A stretch of 64,000 bases of DNA from contig JADHOV010000012.1 of the NCBI GenBank assembly GCA_016778765.1, positions 1 through 64,000 on the forward strand, in the 5' to 3' direction. Below the pieces are notes generated by a model. It saw only the letters and a list, made by a program, of their open reading frames with translations, did no database searches and was not told the origin of the DNA. This stretch comes from Paracoccaceae bacterium. Its GTDB lineage: Bacteria > Pseudomonadota > Alphaproteobacteria > Rhodobacterales > Rhodobacteraceae. Shown in pieces: positions 19,475-29,407 of this stretch. Both the position numbers and the translations under genes were made by a program. Numbering within the stretch: position 1 is the stretch's first letter; the number at the start of each line of letters is the position of its first letter.

Positions 19475-21136
19475 ATGACACAGCGCCGTTTCTTATCCCT
19501 TTGGTTTCCCAGATTGGGGGCCGAGCGTTTCTTACGCTTAGAAAATGATCTGGCTGATTTACCCTTTGCGATCCTGCAAGAGAGCGGGCAGGCACAGCGG
19601 CTCTCTTCGCTTTCACACAGCGCCAGCCTTGCTGGATTATACTCTGGTCAATCTTTGCGCGATGCCCAAGCACTCTGCCCCAAACTGATCACCCGCATGC
19701 GCAACCTACCCGGCGAACGCCAATTTTTATTGGCTTTATGCCGCTGGGCGGAAAAATTTAGCCCTTGGGTCACCACCGCTGCCGATGATGGCCTCTGCAT
19801 GGATATCACAGGCTGCGCGCATCTTTTTGGCGGCGAGGATGGCTTTGTAAAACAGATTGCAAGCGAATGCGAAGATTTTCAGCTGAGTACCCGCCTTGGT
19901 TTGGCCGATACGATAGGCGCGGCTTGGGCTTTGGCGCATTATCACCCAAGCCATGACCAATCGGATCGTAATGTGGATGCCCTCACTCAAGAGGCCAGAG
20001 CCACGCGCGTAAAATTACCCAAGCAGCGCTTTTCACAGCCGCGAAGGCAGGCGCAAGCGCTGGTGCCAACAGGCAATCCACAACCAAAAGCGCAAATCGC
20101 CCCTCTTGGGGGCAGCCATAGCGCCTTAGCGGCCTTACCTGTGGCCGCGCTGCGCCTAGAAAGCTCTACAATCCATAATCTGCACCGCGTGGGTTTGCGC
20201 CAAATCGGTGATCTAAGCGGGCAACCCCGCGCCGCTTTGGCGCGCCGCTTTGGTAAGGAACTTATGCTGCGATTGGATCAAGCTTTAGGGCGCGTTCCTG
20301 AACCCCTATCCGCTCAACGCAAACCACCCCATTTTGGCGTGCGCATGAGCTTGCCAGAGCCGATTGGTCTGGCTGAAGATTTACGCGCCGCCTTAGATCG
20401 CCTTTTACCGCGGCTTTGCGACAAACTACGCGCCGCTGGACAAGGCGCACGGCAAATTGACTTACAAGTGTTTCAAACCGATCAAACTCTTTCTTATATT
20501 CGGATTCAATTGGCACAAGCGTGCCATACAATCGCGCGTATCCGTCCGCTTCTTCTGCTTAAACTTGAGACGATTGATATGGGGTTTGGCATTGATATGT
20601 TACGGCTTGAGGCCAGCCAAACCGAACCCATCAGGCTCCGCACCACCCCAGCGCCCCTCCAACAAACGCATCACAACACCACGCCCACGGGGGCTGACAC
20701 CGATCTCAACGATCTGATTGGGCGGCTGGGAACGCGGATCGGCTTAGATCACGTAACCCGCCTGCACCCTGCAGAAAGCCATATTGCCGAAAAAACAGCT
20801 GTGGTCTTTGCCGCAGCTTGGTCAAAACCAGCGCCGGATTGGCCGAGGCCGGATCGCCCAAGGCCAAAACTGTTATGGTCACCAGAACCGGTAAGCGCCA
20901 AACAAATACCCGATGTGCCACCAAGCTTCCGCTGGCGAAACCGGGTTTTAACCACAGCGATGCAACAGGGACCAGAGCGGATTGCGCCGGAATGGTGGCT
21001 GGATGATCCAAATTGGCGCAGTGGCGTGCGAGATTACTGGCGTATCAACTGCGCAGAGGGTGATCAGCTCTGGGTGTTTTTTGCCCATGGTGGCGCCCGC
21101 AATGCAGGGTGGTATTGCCAAGGCAGCTTTACGTAA
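19475..21136 (+). CDS. imuB: ImuB-type Y-family DNA polymerase-like protein
   Basis: 553 residues of the DinB/UmuC superfamily but of the ImuB branch: the usual catalytic DxDxFF start is replaced by LSLWFPRLGAERF, and the palm acidic triad region reads DDGLCMDITGCAHLFGG, so it is probably not itself a polymerase. Residues about 230-280 hold a helix-hairpin-helix-like block (IHNLHRVGLRQIGDLSGQPRAALARRFG). In the known mutasome ImuB binds the sliding clamp, ImuA and DnaE2 and enables error-prone bypass. Here the LexA box sits directly upstream but imuA and dnaE2 are absent: the upstream neighbour is a divergent cytochrome gene and the downstream one a convergent cupin gene. Confidence 0.9.
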   Translation: MTQRRFLSLWFPRLGAERFLRLENDLADLPFAILQESGQAQRLSSLSHSASLAGLYSGQSLRDAQALCPKLITRMRNLPGERQFLLALCRWAEKFSPWVTTAADDGLCMDITGCAHLFGGEDGFVKQIASECEDFQLSTRLGLADTIGAAWALAHYHPSHDQSDRNVDALTQEARATRVKLPKQRFSQPRRQAQALVPTGNPQPKAQIAPLGGSHSALAALPVAALRLESSTIHNLHRVGLRQIGDLSGQPRAALARRFGKELMLRLDQALGRVPEPLSAQRKPPHFGVRMSLPEPIGLAEDLRAALDRLLPRLCDKLRAAGQGARQIDLQVFQTDQTLSYIRIQLAQACHTIARIRPLLLLKLETIDMGFGIDMLRLEASQTEPIRLRTTPAPLQQTHHNTTPTGADTDLNDLIGRLGTRIGLDHVTRLHPAESHIAEKTAVVFAAAWSKPAPDWPRPDRPRPKLLWSPEPVSAKQIPDVPPSFRWRNRVLTTAMQQGPERIAPEWWLDDPNWRSGVRDYWRINCAEGDQLWVFFAHGGARNAGWYCQGSFT

Positions 21137-21264
21137 ATCGCTTTAAATATAGGGGATAAAAATAAGAACATAGTGGCATCGGATAGGTGGCTATGCCTTA
21201 AAATTTGCGTATTTTACAAAGAAAAAAGCGCAAAACACAACAGCTTACATCCGGCACACCCTTC

Positions 21265-22086
21265 TTATGATAACGGCATTTGCCGATTCACATCCTTATA
21301 GAGCAAATACCGAAACGGACCCGGCCCCCCAGCATAACAGGCCTGTGGGCAAAACGCGCGCAGCCACAGAAAATCACCTGCCTCTACTTCCACCCAATCC
21401 TGATTCAGGCGGTATACGCCTTTGCCTTCTAAAACGTATAGCCCATGTTCCATAACATGGGTTTCGGCAAACGGGATCACCGCGCCCGCCTGCAGCGTGA
21501 CAATATTAACATGCATATCATGGCGCATATCTGCCGGGTCAACAAACCGCGTGGTGGCCCAAGCGCCATTCGTACCGGGCATTTCTATCGGCGCAAAATC
21601 TGCCTCATTACTGACAAACGCCTCTGGCGCCTCTAACCCCTCGACAGCTTGATAGGTTTTTCTGATCCAATGGAAAACCGCAGCCTCTGCTTCCGCATTC
21701 ACCAACGACCATTCAGAGCCTGCCGGAATATAAGCGTAACCGCCTGGAGACAAAACATGCGTATCGCCAGATAGGCTCAAGGTGATGCTGCCCGATACAA
21801 CGAAAAGCACCGCCTGAGCACTGGCATCCGTTTCCGGCCGCTCGCTGCCGCCCCCGGGGGTTAACTCAACAATCGATTGGCTGAATGTTTCCGCAAACCC
21901 AGAAAGAGGCCGCGCCAAAACCCACATCCGCATACCCGTCCAAAAGGGTAGAAAACTGGTGACAATATCGCTGTTGGTTCCGCCAGGGATCACAGCATAA
22001 GCCGTGTTAAAAACAGCGCGCCCAGTGATCAACTGGCTTTGCGGCGCAAGCCCACCCGAAGGTTTATAATATGAGGGAGATACCAT
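21265..22086 (-). CDS. allE: (S)-ureidoglycine aminohydrolase
   Basis: 273-residue double-cupin protein. In the allantoin route the enzyme converts (S)-ureidoglycine to (S)-ureidoglycolate and ammonia using manganese. The first cupin carries SIVELTPGGGSERPE and LSPGGYAYIPAGSEW; the second holds the metal ligands in VIPFAETHVMEHGLYVLEGKG. The typical N-terminus (SYYKPSGGLAPQSQLITGRAVFNTAYAVIP in outline) is present. Start ATG 22086 with AAGGAA upstream. No allantoicase, ureidoglycolate lyase or purine-degradation gene is adjacent, which is unusual, so the substrate supply must be encoded elsewhere. Confidence 0.88.
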   Translation of the reverse strand: MVSPSYYKPSGGLAPQSQLITGRAVFNTAYAVIPGGTNSDIVTSFLPFWTGMRMWVLARPLSGFAETFSQSIVELTPGGGSERPETDASAQAVLFVVSGSITLSLSGDTHVLSPGGYAYIPAGSEWSLVNAEAEAAVFHWIRKTYQAVEGLEAPEAFVSNEADFAPIEMPGTNGAWATTRFVDPADMRHDMHVNIVTLQAGAVIPFAETHVMEHGLYVLEGKGVYRLNQDWVEVEAGDFLWLRAFCPQACYAGGPGPFRYLLYKDVNRQMPLS

Positions 22087-22322
22087 TTTTATTCCTTATA
22101 CGCGCTGCAATCAGGCCTGAAAACCATTGTAAACCATGACCTGTCTAACCCAGAGCCTATCTCAAGATCCAGCCTGTTTCACGCAGCAATCTGCGACCTT
22201 TTATGATGATACGCTTCAAAATCACAACGTATTCTGACGCAAGGCGACAAATTTCAATTGCACAAAGACGCATGGCAATCGCAGATCACCGTTTATATAG
22301 CCTGCTTTGAACCCTTTACCGG

Positions 22323-23624
22323 CTAAAGGTCGTCCGGTTCACCGACAATGAACATGCGCAATAATTCGGGGCGAAACAATTCTTTGGCAACGCGGTTTGC
22401 CTGTTGCAACGTCACTTCCATCACCTTTTTATTGCGGTTTTGCAAATAGCTCGGTTGCAACCCCTGTTGTTGCATGCCAACCAAAATTTGAGCGATCTGC
22501 GCATTGCCATCAAAACGCAACGGATAGGCGCCTGTAAGATAGGTCTGCGCCAATTGCAGCTCTGTTTCAGAAATACCATTACGGGCGATTTCATCCCATT
22601 CCTCGCGCAAGATATCCACTGCTTCGGCCATGCGGTCATTGGCAGATGCAAACTGGCCCAGCAATAAATCTGCATATTTCCGAGACGCCAAATACGTGGA
22701 CACCCCATAGGTTAACCCGCGCTCTTCGCGCAACGCCTGCATCAAACGGCTTTCAAACCCGCTGCCGCCAAAGATGTGGTTTAGAATGTAAGCCGCAAAA
22801 AAATCAGGGTGATCGCGATCGAGGCCCAGATGCCCAAACAGCGCAACCGATTGGGGGGTTGGGAAGGGAACAATTTCAACACCCGTCGCCAGCGCAAGCT
22901 CGGCAGCTTTTGGCAAAGGCCAAGCGCTTTGGGCCGGTATATCTTTAAGCAGCGCATCCAGCAGCAGGCCCAGATCCTCTGCGCCAATATCCCCAACCGC
23001 AGAAATGCGGATCCGATCCAGCACAAGCGCATTTTGATGCGCCTGCACAATGTGATCGCGGGTAAGCGCCTCTACGGTGCTGATGCGCCCGCTTAAATCG
23101 CTTCCATAAGGGTGCGAAAGTCCAAAGGCCTCTTGATTAAACGCTGCCCGTGCGATTTCAGCCGGGTCTTTGGCATCAGATTTTAACCCCGCAATAATCT
23201 GCGCCCGCACCCGCTCTATCGCATCTATATCAAACCGTGGCCCCAGCAATGTTTGCCGCAAAAGACCCACAGATTGATCTTGGCTTTCGGTTAGAAACCG
23301 CGCCGAAACCGAAACTGAATCTGGATAGGTTTGATAAGAGAAAGAGGCGGCAAGGTTTTCCTTCGCTTTGGTGAAAGCCTGCGCATCCATATTGGCGGCA
23401 CCTTCCTCAAGCAACGCCATCATAAGATTGACGCCCCCGCGCTGTTCAGCAGGCTCAATAGACGCCCCACCATCAAACAGTAGTTCAAGCGCGACAAAAG
23501 GAATACCACGCTCTTCCACCAACCATGCTTTATGGCCATTAGGCGATGTGACCACCTGAATATCCGTGGCCGCTTGGCACAGCGTTGCGAAGCCGGCCAT
23601 TAAAAAAAACAGAACGCATCTCAT
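22323..23624 (-). CDS. M16 family peptidase-like protein, likely inactive subunit
   Basis: 433 residues from ATG 23624, which overlaps the stop of the upstream M16 gene by four bases (ATGA). A signal peptide (RCVLFFLMAGFATLCQA) sends it to the periplasm. At the place of the zinc-binding HxxEH motif it has a GGVNLMMALLEEGA stretch without histidines, so it cannot bind zinc in the usual way; the C-terminal M16 domain keeps the arginine/tyrosine-rich block (ALREERGLTYGVSTYLASR). Bacterial M16 enzymes often form heterodimers of one active and one inactive protein, and the order here fits that. Confidence 0.88.
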   Translation of the reverse strand: MRCVLFFLMAGFATLCQAATDIQVVTSPNGHKAWLVEERGIPFVALELLFDGGASIEPAEQRGGVNLMMALLEEGAANMDAQAFTKAKENLAASFSYQTYPDSVSVSARFLTESQDQSVGLLRQTLLGPRFDIDAIERVRAQIIAGLKSDAKDPAEIARAAFNQEAFGLSHPYGSDLSGRISTVEALTRDHIVQAHQNALVLDRIRISAVGDIGAEDLGLLLDALLKDIPAQSAWPLPKAAELALATGVEIVPFPTPQSVALFGHLGLDRDHPDFFAAYILNHIFGGSGFESRLMQALREERGLTYGVSTYLASRKYADLLLGQFASANDRMAEAVDILREEWDEIARNGISETELQLAQTYLTGAYPLRFDGNAQIAQILVGMQQQGLQPSYLQNRNKKVMEVTLQQANRVAKELFRPELLRMFIVGEPDDL

Positions 23625-24964
23625 TGCGTGGTCTCCTCGGCTTTTAACAACCAACCTGTGACAGATTTGCGCTTGTCAAAGACTTCACGCGCGGCCGCTA
23701 AAATTTCATCTGGCTGGATCGATTGGACGATGTCAGGCCAAGCGCGGATATCCTCAAGCGTTAAACCGGATGATAAGGCCCGGCCATAGGCATTTGCCAA
23801 GCCTTGCACGCTGTCTTGCGCGTAAATTTCTGCGGCGCGAAATTGTTTTTTCAAGCGTTCTAATTGTTCTATATCGATACCCTGATCGATAAAATCGGCA
23901 ATCGCTTTGTCCAAAGCAGCTTCAGCCTCTTGCAAACCAACCCCCTCAGAGGGCATTATCACCAACCCAAAAGTGGTTTGATCCAAAGAGGTGCCACCAT
24001 AAAAGGCGCTGGTATAGACGGCCGTTTGAGTTTCAAATTGCAGCCTTTGACTAAACCATGACGTTTGGCCACCCCCCAGAAGATCGCTTAACAGTTTAAG
24101 TGCCGCCGCAGAGCGTTGGGCACCACTGTTGCGTTCTGGCGCAAGATAGGTCCGAATGACATAAGGCTGCGCCACCCTCAGATCGTAAAAAACCATCCGC
24201 CGCGCGGCCGTTTGAGGGGGTTCTGTCACCCTCTGGCGGTTTTTCAAATCGGGGTTCGGCGCAATTTTTCCATAAGTTTCTTGCGCAAGTTGTTTCACGC
24301 GGGTGGGATCAACATCGCCGGCCACAATCAAAACGGCATTGTTGGGCGCATAAAACTGCCGATAATAAGTTAGTGCGTCTTGTAGGCCCAAACCTTCCAT
24401 TTCATGCCGCCAGCCAATGATCGGCCTGCCATAGGGATGCTGCATATATTGTGCTGCCATGCGCTGCTCGGAAAACAAAGCGCCGGGGCTGCTTTCAGTG
24501 CGCTGGTTCCGCTCTTCAATAATCACATCACGCTCGGTAATAATATCGGCTTCATCAAGCTGCAAATTCACCATGCGATCTGCTTCTAGCTGCATCATAA
24601 GCGGCAAACGGTCACTGGCCACGCGTTGAAAATAAGCGGTATAATCGGCGCTGGTAAAGGCATTATCACTACCACCATTTTCCGCAACGATCCGCGAAAA
24701 CTCTCCTGAGGCCAAAAGGTTGGTTTTTTTAAACAAGAGATGTTCGAGAAAATGCGCCACGCCGGATGAGCCTGGAATCTCATCAGCAGAGCCGGCGCGA
24801 TACCACAGCATATGCACCACCACCGGCGCGCGATGATCCTCGATCACCACCACATCCAAACCGTTTTCCAACCTGAAATTGCTGACTTTTTCGGTTTGAG
24901 CGCCCACCACAAACGGCACCAAAACGCACAACAGAGCTAACCAGCCACGCCTGAAATGAGACAT
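23621..24964 (-). CDS. M16 family zinc peptidase, active subunit
   Basis: 447 residues, secreted (signal LALLCVLVPFVVGAQ). The inverted zinc motif is complete: HFLEH at 71-75, with the downstream glutamate in the ERDVIIEERNQR helix near residue 150. The C-terminal M16 domain ends about residue 430. It is predicted to degrade peptides in the periplasm together with the inactive partner encoded immediately downstream. I chose ATG 24964 with TAGGAG upstream over the GTG at 24967. It follows the DUF3035 lipoprotein gene after about 100 bases, in the same block as lspA. Confidence 0.92.
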   Translation of the reverse strand: MSHFRRGWLALLCVLVPFVVGAQTEKVSNFRLENGLDVVVIEDHRAPVVVHMLWYRAGSADEIPGSSGVAHFLEHLLFKKTNLLASGEFSRIVAENGGSDNAFTSADYTAYFQRVASDRLPLMMQLEADRMVNLQLDEADIITERDVIIEERNQRTESSPGALFSEQRMAAQYMQHPYGRPIIGWRHEMEGLGLQDALTYYRQFYAPNNAVLIVAGDVDPTRVKQLAQETYGKIAPNPDLKNRQRVTEPPQTAARRMVFYDLRVAQPYVIRTYLAPERNSGAQRSAAALKLLSDLLGGGQTSWFSQRLQFETQTAVYTSAFYGGTSLDQTTFGLVIMPSEGVGLQEAEAALDKAIADFIDQGIDIEQLERLKKQFRAAEIYAQDSVQGLANAYGRALSSGLTLEDIRAWPDIVQSIQPDEILAAAREVFDKRKSVTGWLLKAEETTQ

Positions 24965-25066
24965 CACTTTCTCCTAATCTTTGTGAAACAGATAAGCGTC
25001 AGGTTGCAATAGGCAAGGCAGAACACAATGTTTTGAAATCAAAACGGAGCCTATCTCTGAACCGCT

Positions 25067-25447
25067 TTAATTCGAACTCAACCTGTCATTTATCCGCTGC
25101 TCCATATCTTTAAGACCTGCGTTCAAAGCATCCATCAATTCAGATATTGGGCGCGGCTCGCCGGGTTTATACGTCTTGGCTTCTACTTCCTGCTCCTGCG
25201 CTGCAGCCTCGATAACAGGGCGCGGCTCTGGATCACCGAGATTGCTTCCCCCTGGCGTGGGCTCCGGCAGCGCATCCAAATTGCTGGGCTGCTCGAGGGG
25301 TTTGTTTGGTGCCAAACCTGCCTCTATCGGTTCAATACTGACCGCCCCGTATTGATCGGATATCGAACCGCTCGAACTACAGCCCATCAGCACAAAACCG
25401 ATCACACCCGCAACACCCGCCACCCGAAACATTTCTATCACCCTCAT
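25067..25447 (-). CDS. DUF3035 family lipoprotein
   Basis: 126 residues. A hydrophobic leader ends in the lipobox LMGCSS, so the mature protein starts at Cys 23 and is lipid-anchored. The middle segment (NKPLEQPSNLDALPEPTPGGSNLGDP) is the short proline-rich pattern of DUF3035, a family found in alphaproteobacteria next to lspA; the C-terminus is a charged helix (LMDALNAGLKDMEQRINDRL). Function unknown; the position directly after the lipoprotein signal peptidase is suggestive only. Start ATG 25447 with AGAGGAGTGG upstream. Confidence 0.75.
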   Translation of the reverse strand: MRVIEMFRVAGVAGVIGFVLMGCSSSGSISDQYGAVSIEPIEAGLAPNKPLEQPSNLDALPEPTPGGSNLGDPEPRPVIEAAAQEQEVEAKTYKPGEPRPISELMDALNAGLKDMEQRINDRLSSN

Positions 25448-25468
25448 CTAATCCACTCCTCTTGTCTT

Positions 25469-25966
25469 TTATCCGTTTTTATTACGATCGGCTATAGTCG
25501 GATCTTGCGGTTGCGGCGCAAACATCAGCCCGATGGCACCCAGAAAAATCGCCACATCTGCGAGGTTGAAAACAAAAGGGTTTTCGATACCGCAACACGA
25601 CATGTTTAAAAAATCGACTACTGCACCATAGATCATCCGGTCTAGGGCATTGCCAAGCGCGCCGCCAATTAAAAGCCCCGCCGCCACTGGCGTTAACCGC
25701 CCGCTGCCATGCCGGATAGCCCAGAACGCTACGACGGCAGAAATCCCCAGCGCAATCAAAATCAGCGCAATTCTTTGAATCTCAGATTGGCCCGAAAACA
25801 GACCAAAATTAACCCCATAATTCCATGCCATTCGGAAATTCAAAAAGGGCGCGAAAACATCAATCTCTTGCAGGTTTATGAGGTCAAGCCAAAACACCAC
25901 ATAGAGCTTGCTGATCTGATCAACCGCAAAACCTATAACGGCGGTGAGAGCCATGAGCTTAGTCAT
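25469..25966 (-). CDS. lspA: lipoprotein signal peptidase (signal peptidase II)
   Basis: 165 residues, four membrane segments. Cleaves the signal peptide of prolipoproteins at the lipid-modified Cys. The aspartyl catalytic pair is seen in AVVDFLNM and FNLADVAI, and the family motifs VDQISKLYV and NYGVNFGLF are present. I used ATG 25966, two bases after the purH stop; a TTG two codons earlier (25972) would overlap purH. Likely cotranscribed with purH and followed by a predicted lipoprotein gene. Confidence 0.94.
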   Translation of the reverse strand: MTKLMALTAVIGFAVDQISKLYVVFWLDLINLQEIDVFAPFLNFRMAWNYGVNFGLFSGQSEIQRIALILIALGISAVVAFWAIRHGSGRLTPVAAGLLIGGALGNALDRMIYGAVVDFLNMSCCGIENPFVFNLADVAIFLGAIGLMFAPQPQDPTIADRNKNG

Positions 25967-25968
25967 GT

Positions 25969-27558
25969 TCAATGCCTAAAATGCCGCATGCCGGTAAACA
26001 CCATCGCCAATCCGGCCGCATCAGCCGCTGCAATCACATCCTCATCGCGCATAGATCCGCCAGGTTGTATAACCGCCGTTGCACCCGCCTCTGCAGCGGT
26101 TAGCAACCCATCTGCAAAAGGAAAAAAGGCATCAGAGGCCACAACCGAGCCTTGCGTTAAAGGCGCTTCTAACCCGAGCAGCTCGGCCATATCCTGCGCT
26201 TTGCGCGCGGCAATACGGCAGCTGTCAACCCGGCTCATCTGCCCTGCACCCACGCCAACCGTTGCGCCCTCTTTCACATAGACGATCGCGTTTGACTTCA
26301 CATGTTTGGCAACTTTCCACGCGAACAGAAGATCCACCATTTCCTGTTCACTCGGCGCACGTTTGGTGACCACCGATAGATCCTGTTGCAGACGCAACCC
26401 ATTGTCTTTGTCTTGCAATAAGAACCCCCCTGACACTTGCCGAATAAGCTGCGCGGCGGTTGCCGGATCTGCCAAGGCACCCGTTGTCAAAAGCCTAAGA
26501 TTTTTCTTGGCGGCAAAGATCTCCTTCGCTTCCGCCGTCGCATCTGGCGCGATCACCACTTCAGTGAAAATACCGGTTATTTCTTGCGCAGTGCGCGCAT
26601 CCAAAGCTTGGTTAAACGCCACGATACCACCAAATGCACTGGTCCGATCACAATCAAAAGCAGCCCGATAAGCGGCGCTTAAATCAGCACCACGCGCCAC
26701 ACCGCAGGGGTTGGCATGTTTGATAATGGCGCAAGCGGCACCGTCTTCTGGCGCAAACTCGCTCACCAATTCGAAAGCCGCATCCGTGTCATTAATATTA
26801 TTATAGGATAATTCTTTCCCTTGATGCTGGATTGCGCTTGCAACGCCCGGCCTGCCGCTGCCATCCACGTAAAAGCTGGCCGATTGATGCGGGTTTTCAC
26901 CATACCGCAACCTTTGCGCCAAACGGCCCGATAGGCTGTGGCGGCTTGGCGCCGGTTCTCCCAAAGCCCGTGCCATCCAAGTGGAGACTGCGGCGTCATA
27001 TCCGGCCGTATGTGCATAGGCCCGTTGCGCCATTTTTTGGCGAAACGCATAGGATGTTTGTCTATCTTGCGCGTCCAACTCAGCCAAAAGCGCCTCATAA
27101 TCCTGCGCATCCACCACGGTTGTCACAAAGCCATGGTTCTTGGCGGCAGCCCGGATCATGGCTGGACCCCCAATATCGATATTCTCAACGCAGGTCGCGT
27201 AATCACCGCCCCCAGCAACGGTTTCTTCAAACGGGTATAAATTGACAATCAATAAATCAATCCCGCCGATCCCATGCGCTTGCATCGCCGCAACATGATC
27301 AGCATTATCGCGCAATGCCAGCAACCCGCCATGCACATTTGGATGCAAAGTTTTCACCCGGCCATCCATCATCTCGGGAAACCCTGTCACCTCTGCGACA
27401 TCCCGCACCTCAAGCCCCGCATCCCGTAACGCTTTTGCGCTGCCGCCGGTTGAAAGGAGTTCGATACCGCTAGCCGCCAAAACATGCGCAAGCTCAACCA
27501 AGCCGGTTTTATCAGAAACGGAAATCAAAGCGCGGCGAACGGGAAACAAATCGGTCAT
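25969..27558 (-). CDS. purH: bifunctional AICAR formyltransferase / IMP cyclohydrolase
   Basis: Catalyses the last two steps of de novo IMP synthesis. 529 residues, the usual size. The N-terminal IMP cyclohydrolase (about 1-195) has SVSDKTGL and the STGGSAKAL and DGRVKTLHP blocks; the C-terminal AICAR transformylase has KHANPCGVA, with the catalytic KH pair, and [10 protein letters not shown]. Start ATG 27558. The heparinase-like gene lies 15 bases upstream and lspA two bases downstream. Confidence 0.97.
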   Translation of the reverse strand: MTDLFPVRRALISVSDKTGLVELAHVLAASGIELLSTGGSAKALRDAGLEVRDVAEVTGFPEMMDGRVKTLHPNVHGGLLALRDNADHVAAMQAHGIGGIDLLIVNLYPFEETVAGGGDYATCVENIDIGGPAMIRAAAKNHGFVTTVVDAQDYEALLAELDAQDRQTSYAFRQKMAQRAYAHTAGYDAAVSTWMARALGEPAPSRHSLSGRLAQRLRYGENPHQSASFYVDGSGRPGVASAIQHQGKELSYNNINDTDAAFELVSEFAPEDGAACAIIKHANPCGVARGADLSAAYRAAFDCDRTSAFGGIVAFNQALDARTAQEITGIFTEVVIAPDATAEAKEIFAAKKNLRLLTTGALADPATAAQLIRQVSGGFLLQDKDNGLRLQQDLSVVTKRAPSEQEMVDLLFAWKVAKHVKSNAIVYVKEGATVGVGAGQMSRVDSCRIAARKAQDMAELLGLEAPLTQGSVVASDAFFPFADGLLTAAEAGATAVIQPGGSMRDEDVIAAADAAGLAMVFTGMRHFRH

Positions 27559-27573
27559 ATATATTTTTCCACT

Positions 27574-29325
27574 TTATGTCTGGATGGCGTAACGCATCTC
27601 ACGGTCGCGCTCACGCCTTAATTGTTCAGGGGGGCGAGTTCTGGTAAGAACCCATTTGATGCGTGTCGCATAGCTTATTGCGCTCTGAGATAAAACCACC
27701 TGTTTTGTGGCCCGCGGCTGTAAAGCCTGGCGCTCAAGATACACGCTGCTTTCCAAAGCCAGCTTAACCGTCGCGTCAGTGCTTAAAGACCAGGTTTCAG
27801 AATTTGGCAATATCAGCACCGCCTGCCCTCCCGTGGGATGGATTCTGACAACAATATCGGGATGCAAATGAAACCGAAGCTTGCAGGAAAACCCTTGCAA
27901 GCCTTGGCGCCGAATAGATTGCTCAAACAGCAACTTATCGCGCGCAGTAACCGCGATCAAAACCTCTTCACCACTGAGCAAATCCCCATCTGGCGATAAA
28001 GTGAGCGTTCGGGCATGGGTTAGGCCTGTTTTTGCGAGAAACCCATTATGGCCACCTTCAAATTTTTGCCCCGCTGTCGATATTGATAACGCGCTTGGAA
28101 ATTCAGACGGCCCATTTACCAAAGCATCGCGGCGCTGGCCGGAAAACCATAAACGCGGGCCCAGTTCAGCGCTGACAAAATCTTCGATAACAAGGGTAGA
28201 ATGCGATGCGGTGCCGCGCCCAATTCTGCGCCAATCTTCGCCAAAGCGCCGCCCCGACCCGCAATTCACGATCACCGGATGGCGCCCAGAAGTGAGCTCG
28301 AAGGCCAAACTTGAGGCATGCGCGTTGATCGAAGCCCGCCCCTGCGGCAAAGCCCCGGCATCGATCAACACGCTGCTGCCGCCCGCGCTTAACCGGGCAA
28401 AGCCCATTGCCAAACCGCTTTGGGGAAACCCCCGGCTGCCCGAGGCTGCCAAGGCTTGATCAAGCCGCCCCGAAAATCCGCGGCCACCCCCATGGAAGCG
28501 AGCCAATCCGCCGTCTTTATGGCGCAGCATACGCAATGTCGGAGCGATCCGTTGGATCGCATCCAAATGCAAATCGGCGGGGGTCCAACCGGCGGCGCGC
28601 AACGCCGCTGCCGTCCAGCTTAAAAGCGAAAAAATATCCAAAAGCTCTTCGGGATTGCGCGAAAAAATACTGCCGGTGGCGTCAATTTGAACGCGGCATT
28701 CATGCGCCAAAGCCCGCGTTGCCGGCGCCACCAAAGGGTGCAAAAACTTGATCGCAAGCGCTGCGGAAATCAAACCCGCCAAGGCTTCAAAGCGCGGCAA
28801 ACCCGGCGATACAGAGGGCCATCTTTTCGAGATGAACACAGCTTGCTTGGCAAGAGCCTCTAAAAAATCCGCCCGTCGGCTTGGATCCGCGCCATCAAGC
28901 AGCATCACGCTGTGATGTAACCAACGCAAAACCCGCCGACCGGCGATATCGGCCCGCCATCCAGGGCCACCGCCGCGCCCAAAGCGATCGATCCACAGAT
29001 CCACCCACGTCTGCGCCGTCGCCCCGCTTTTACGGCCTCCCAATGCTGCCAAATGATCCAGCCAAACCGATCCATGAAGATCCAAGATCGCCGCCTGGTC
29101 AGACAGGCTCAGATCCCACAAAGCATTTTGCTGCAAATCCACCTGATGACCCTGCAAAACAAATTGACCCGACAGAATTTGCCGGCCCAATTCGGGGCTG
29201 CCAATCGAACGTGGCTCGACCTCAATTAAGTCGGTCACTGGAAATGATCTTAGGCCAATCCAGCGCGCGGTTAGCCTGTCGACCAAACGCCTATAGCGTG
29301 AAGAAAAATTGTCAGACGCCGCCAT
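27574..29325 (-). CDS. heparinase II/III family protein
   Basis: 583 residues. The first 290 or so are alpha-helical with the W-rich ILDLHGSVWLDHLAAL block; the rest is the beta-rich heparinase II/III domain (ASHSTLVIEDF, the FEGGHNGFL block and HPTGGQA). Family members are polysaccharide lyases, but this gene sits in the same place (between rsmB and purH) in many roseobacters and has no secretion signal, so a role in the cell envelope or in a cytosolic sugar polymer is equally possible. The name reflects the fold, not a tested activity. Confidence 0.82.
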   Translation of the reverse strand: MAASDNFSSRYRRLVDRLTARWIGLRSFPVTDLIEVEPRSIGSPELGRQILSGQFVLQGHQVDLQQNALWDLSLSDQAAILDLHGSVWLDHLAALGGRKSGATAQTWVDLWIDRFGRGGGPGWRADIAGRRVLRWLHHSVMLLDGADPSRRADFLEALAKQAVFISKRWPSVSPGLPRFEALAGLISAALAIKFLHPLVAPATRALAHECRVQIDATGSIFSRNPEELLDIFSLLSWTAAALRAAGWTPADLHLDAIQRIAPTLRMLRHKDGGLARFHGGGRGFSGRLDQALAASGSRGFPQSGLAMGFARLSAGGSSVLIDAGALPQGRASINAHASSLAFELTSGRHPVIVNCGSGRRFGEDWRRIGRGTASHSTLVIEDFVSAELGPRLWFSGQRRDALVNGPSEFPSALSISTAGQKFEGGHNGFLAKTGLTHARTLTLSPDGDLLSGEEVLIAVTARDKLLFEQSIRRQGLQGFSCKLRFHLHPDIVVRIHPTGGQAVLILPNSETWSLSTDATVKLALESSVYLERQALQPRATKQVVLSQSAISYATRIKWVLTRTRPPEQLRRERDREMRYAIQT

Positions 29326-29407
29326 ATTCTATGCCCCTTGGCGCTTGCATTGGCCCATGTGCAGCATAGAAAACGCGCTCTGACAAGTCACGCGGCAAAT
29401 CCGCGTG

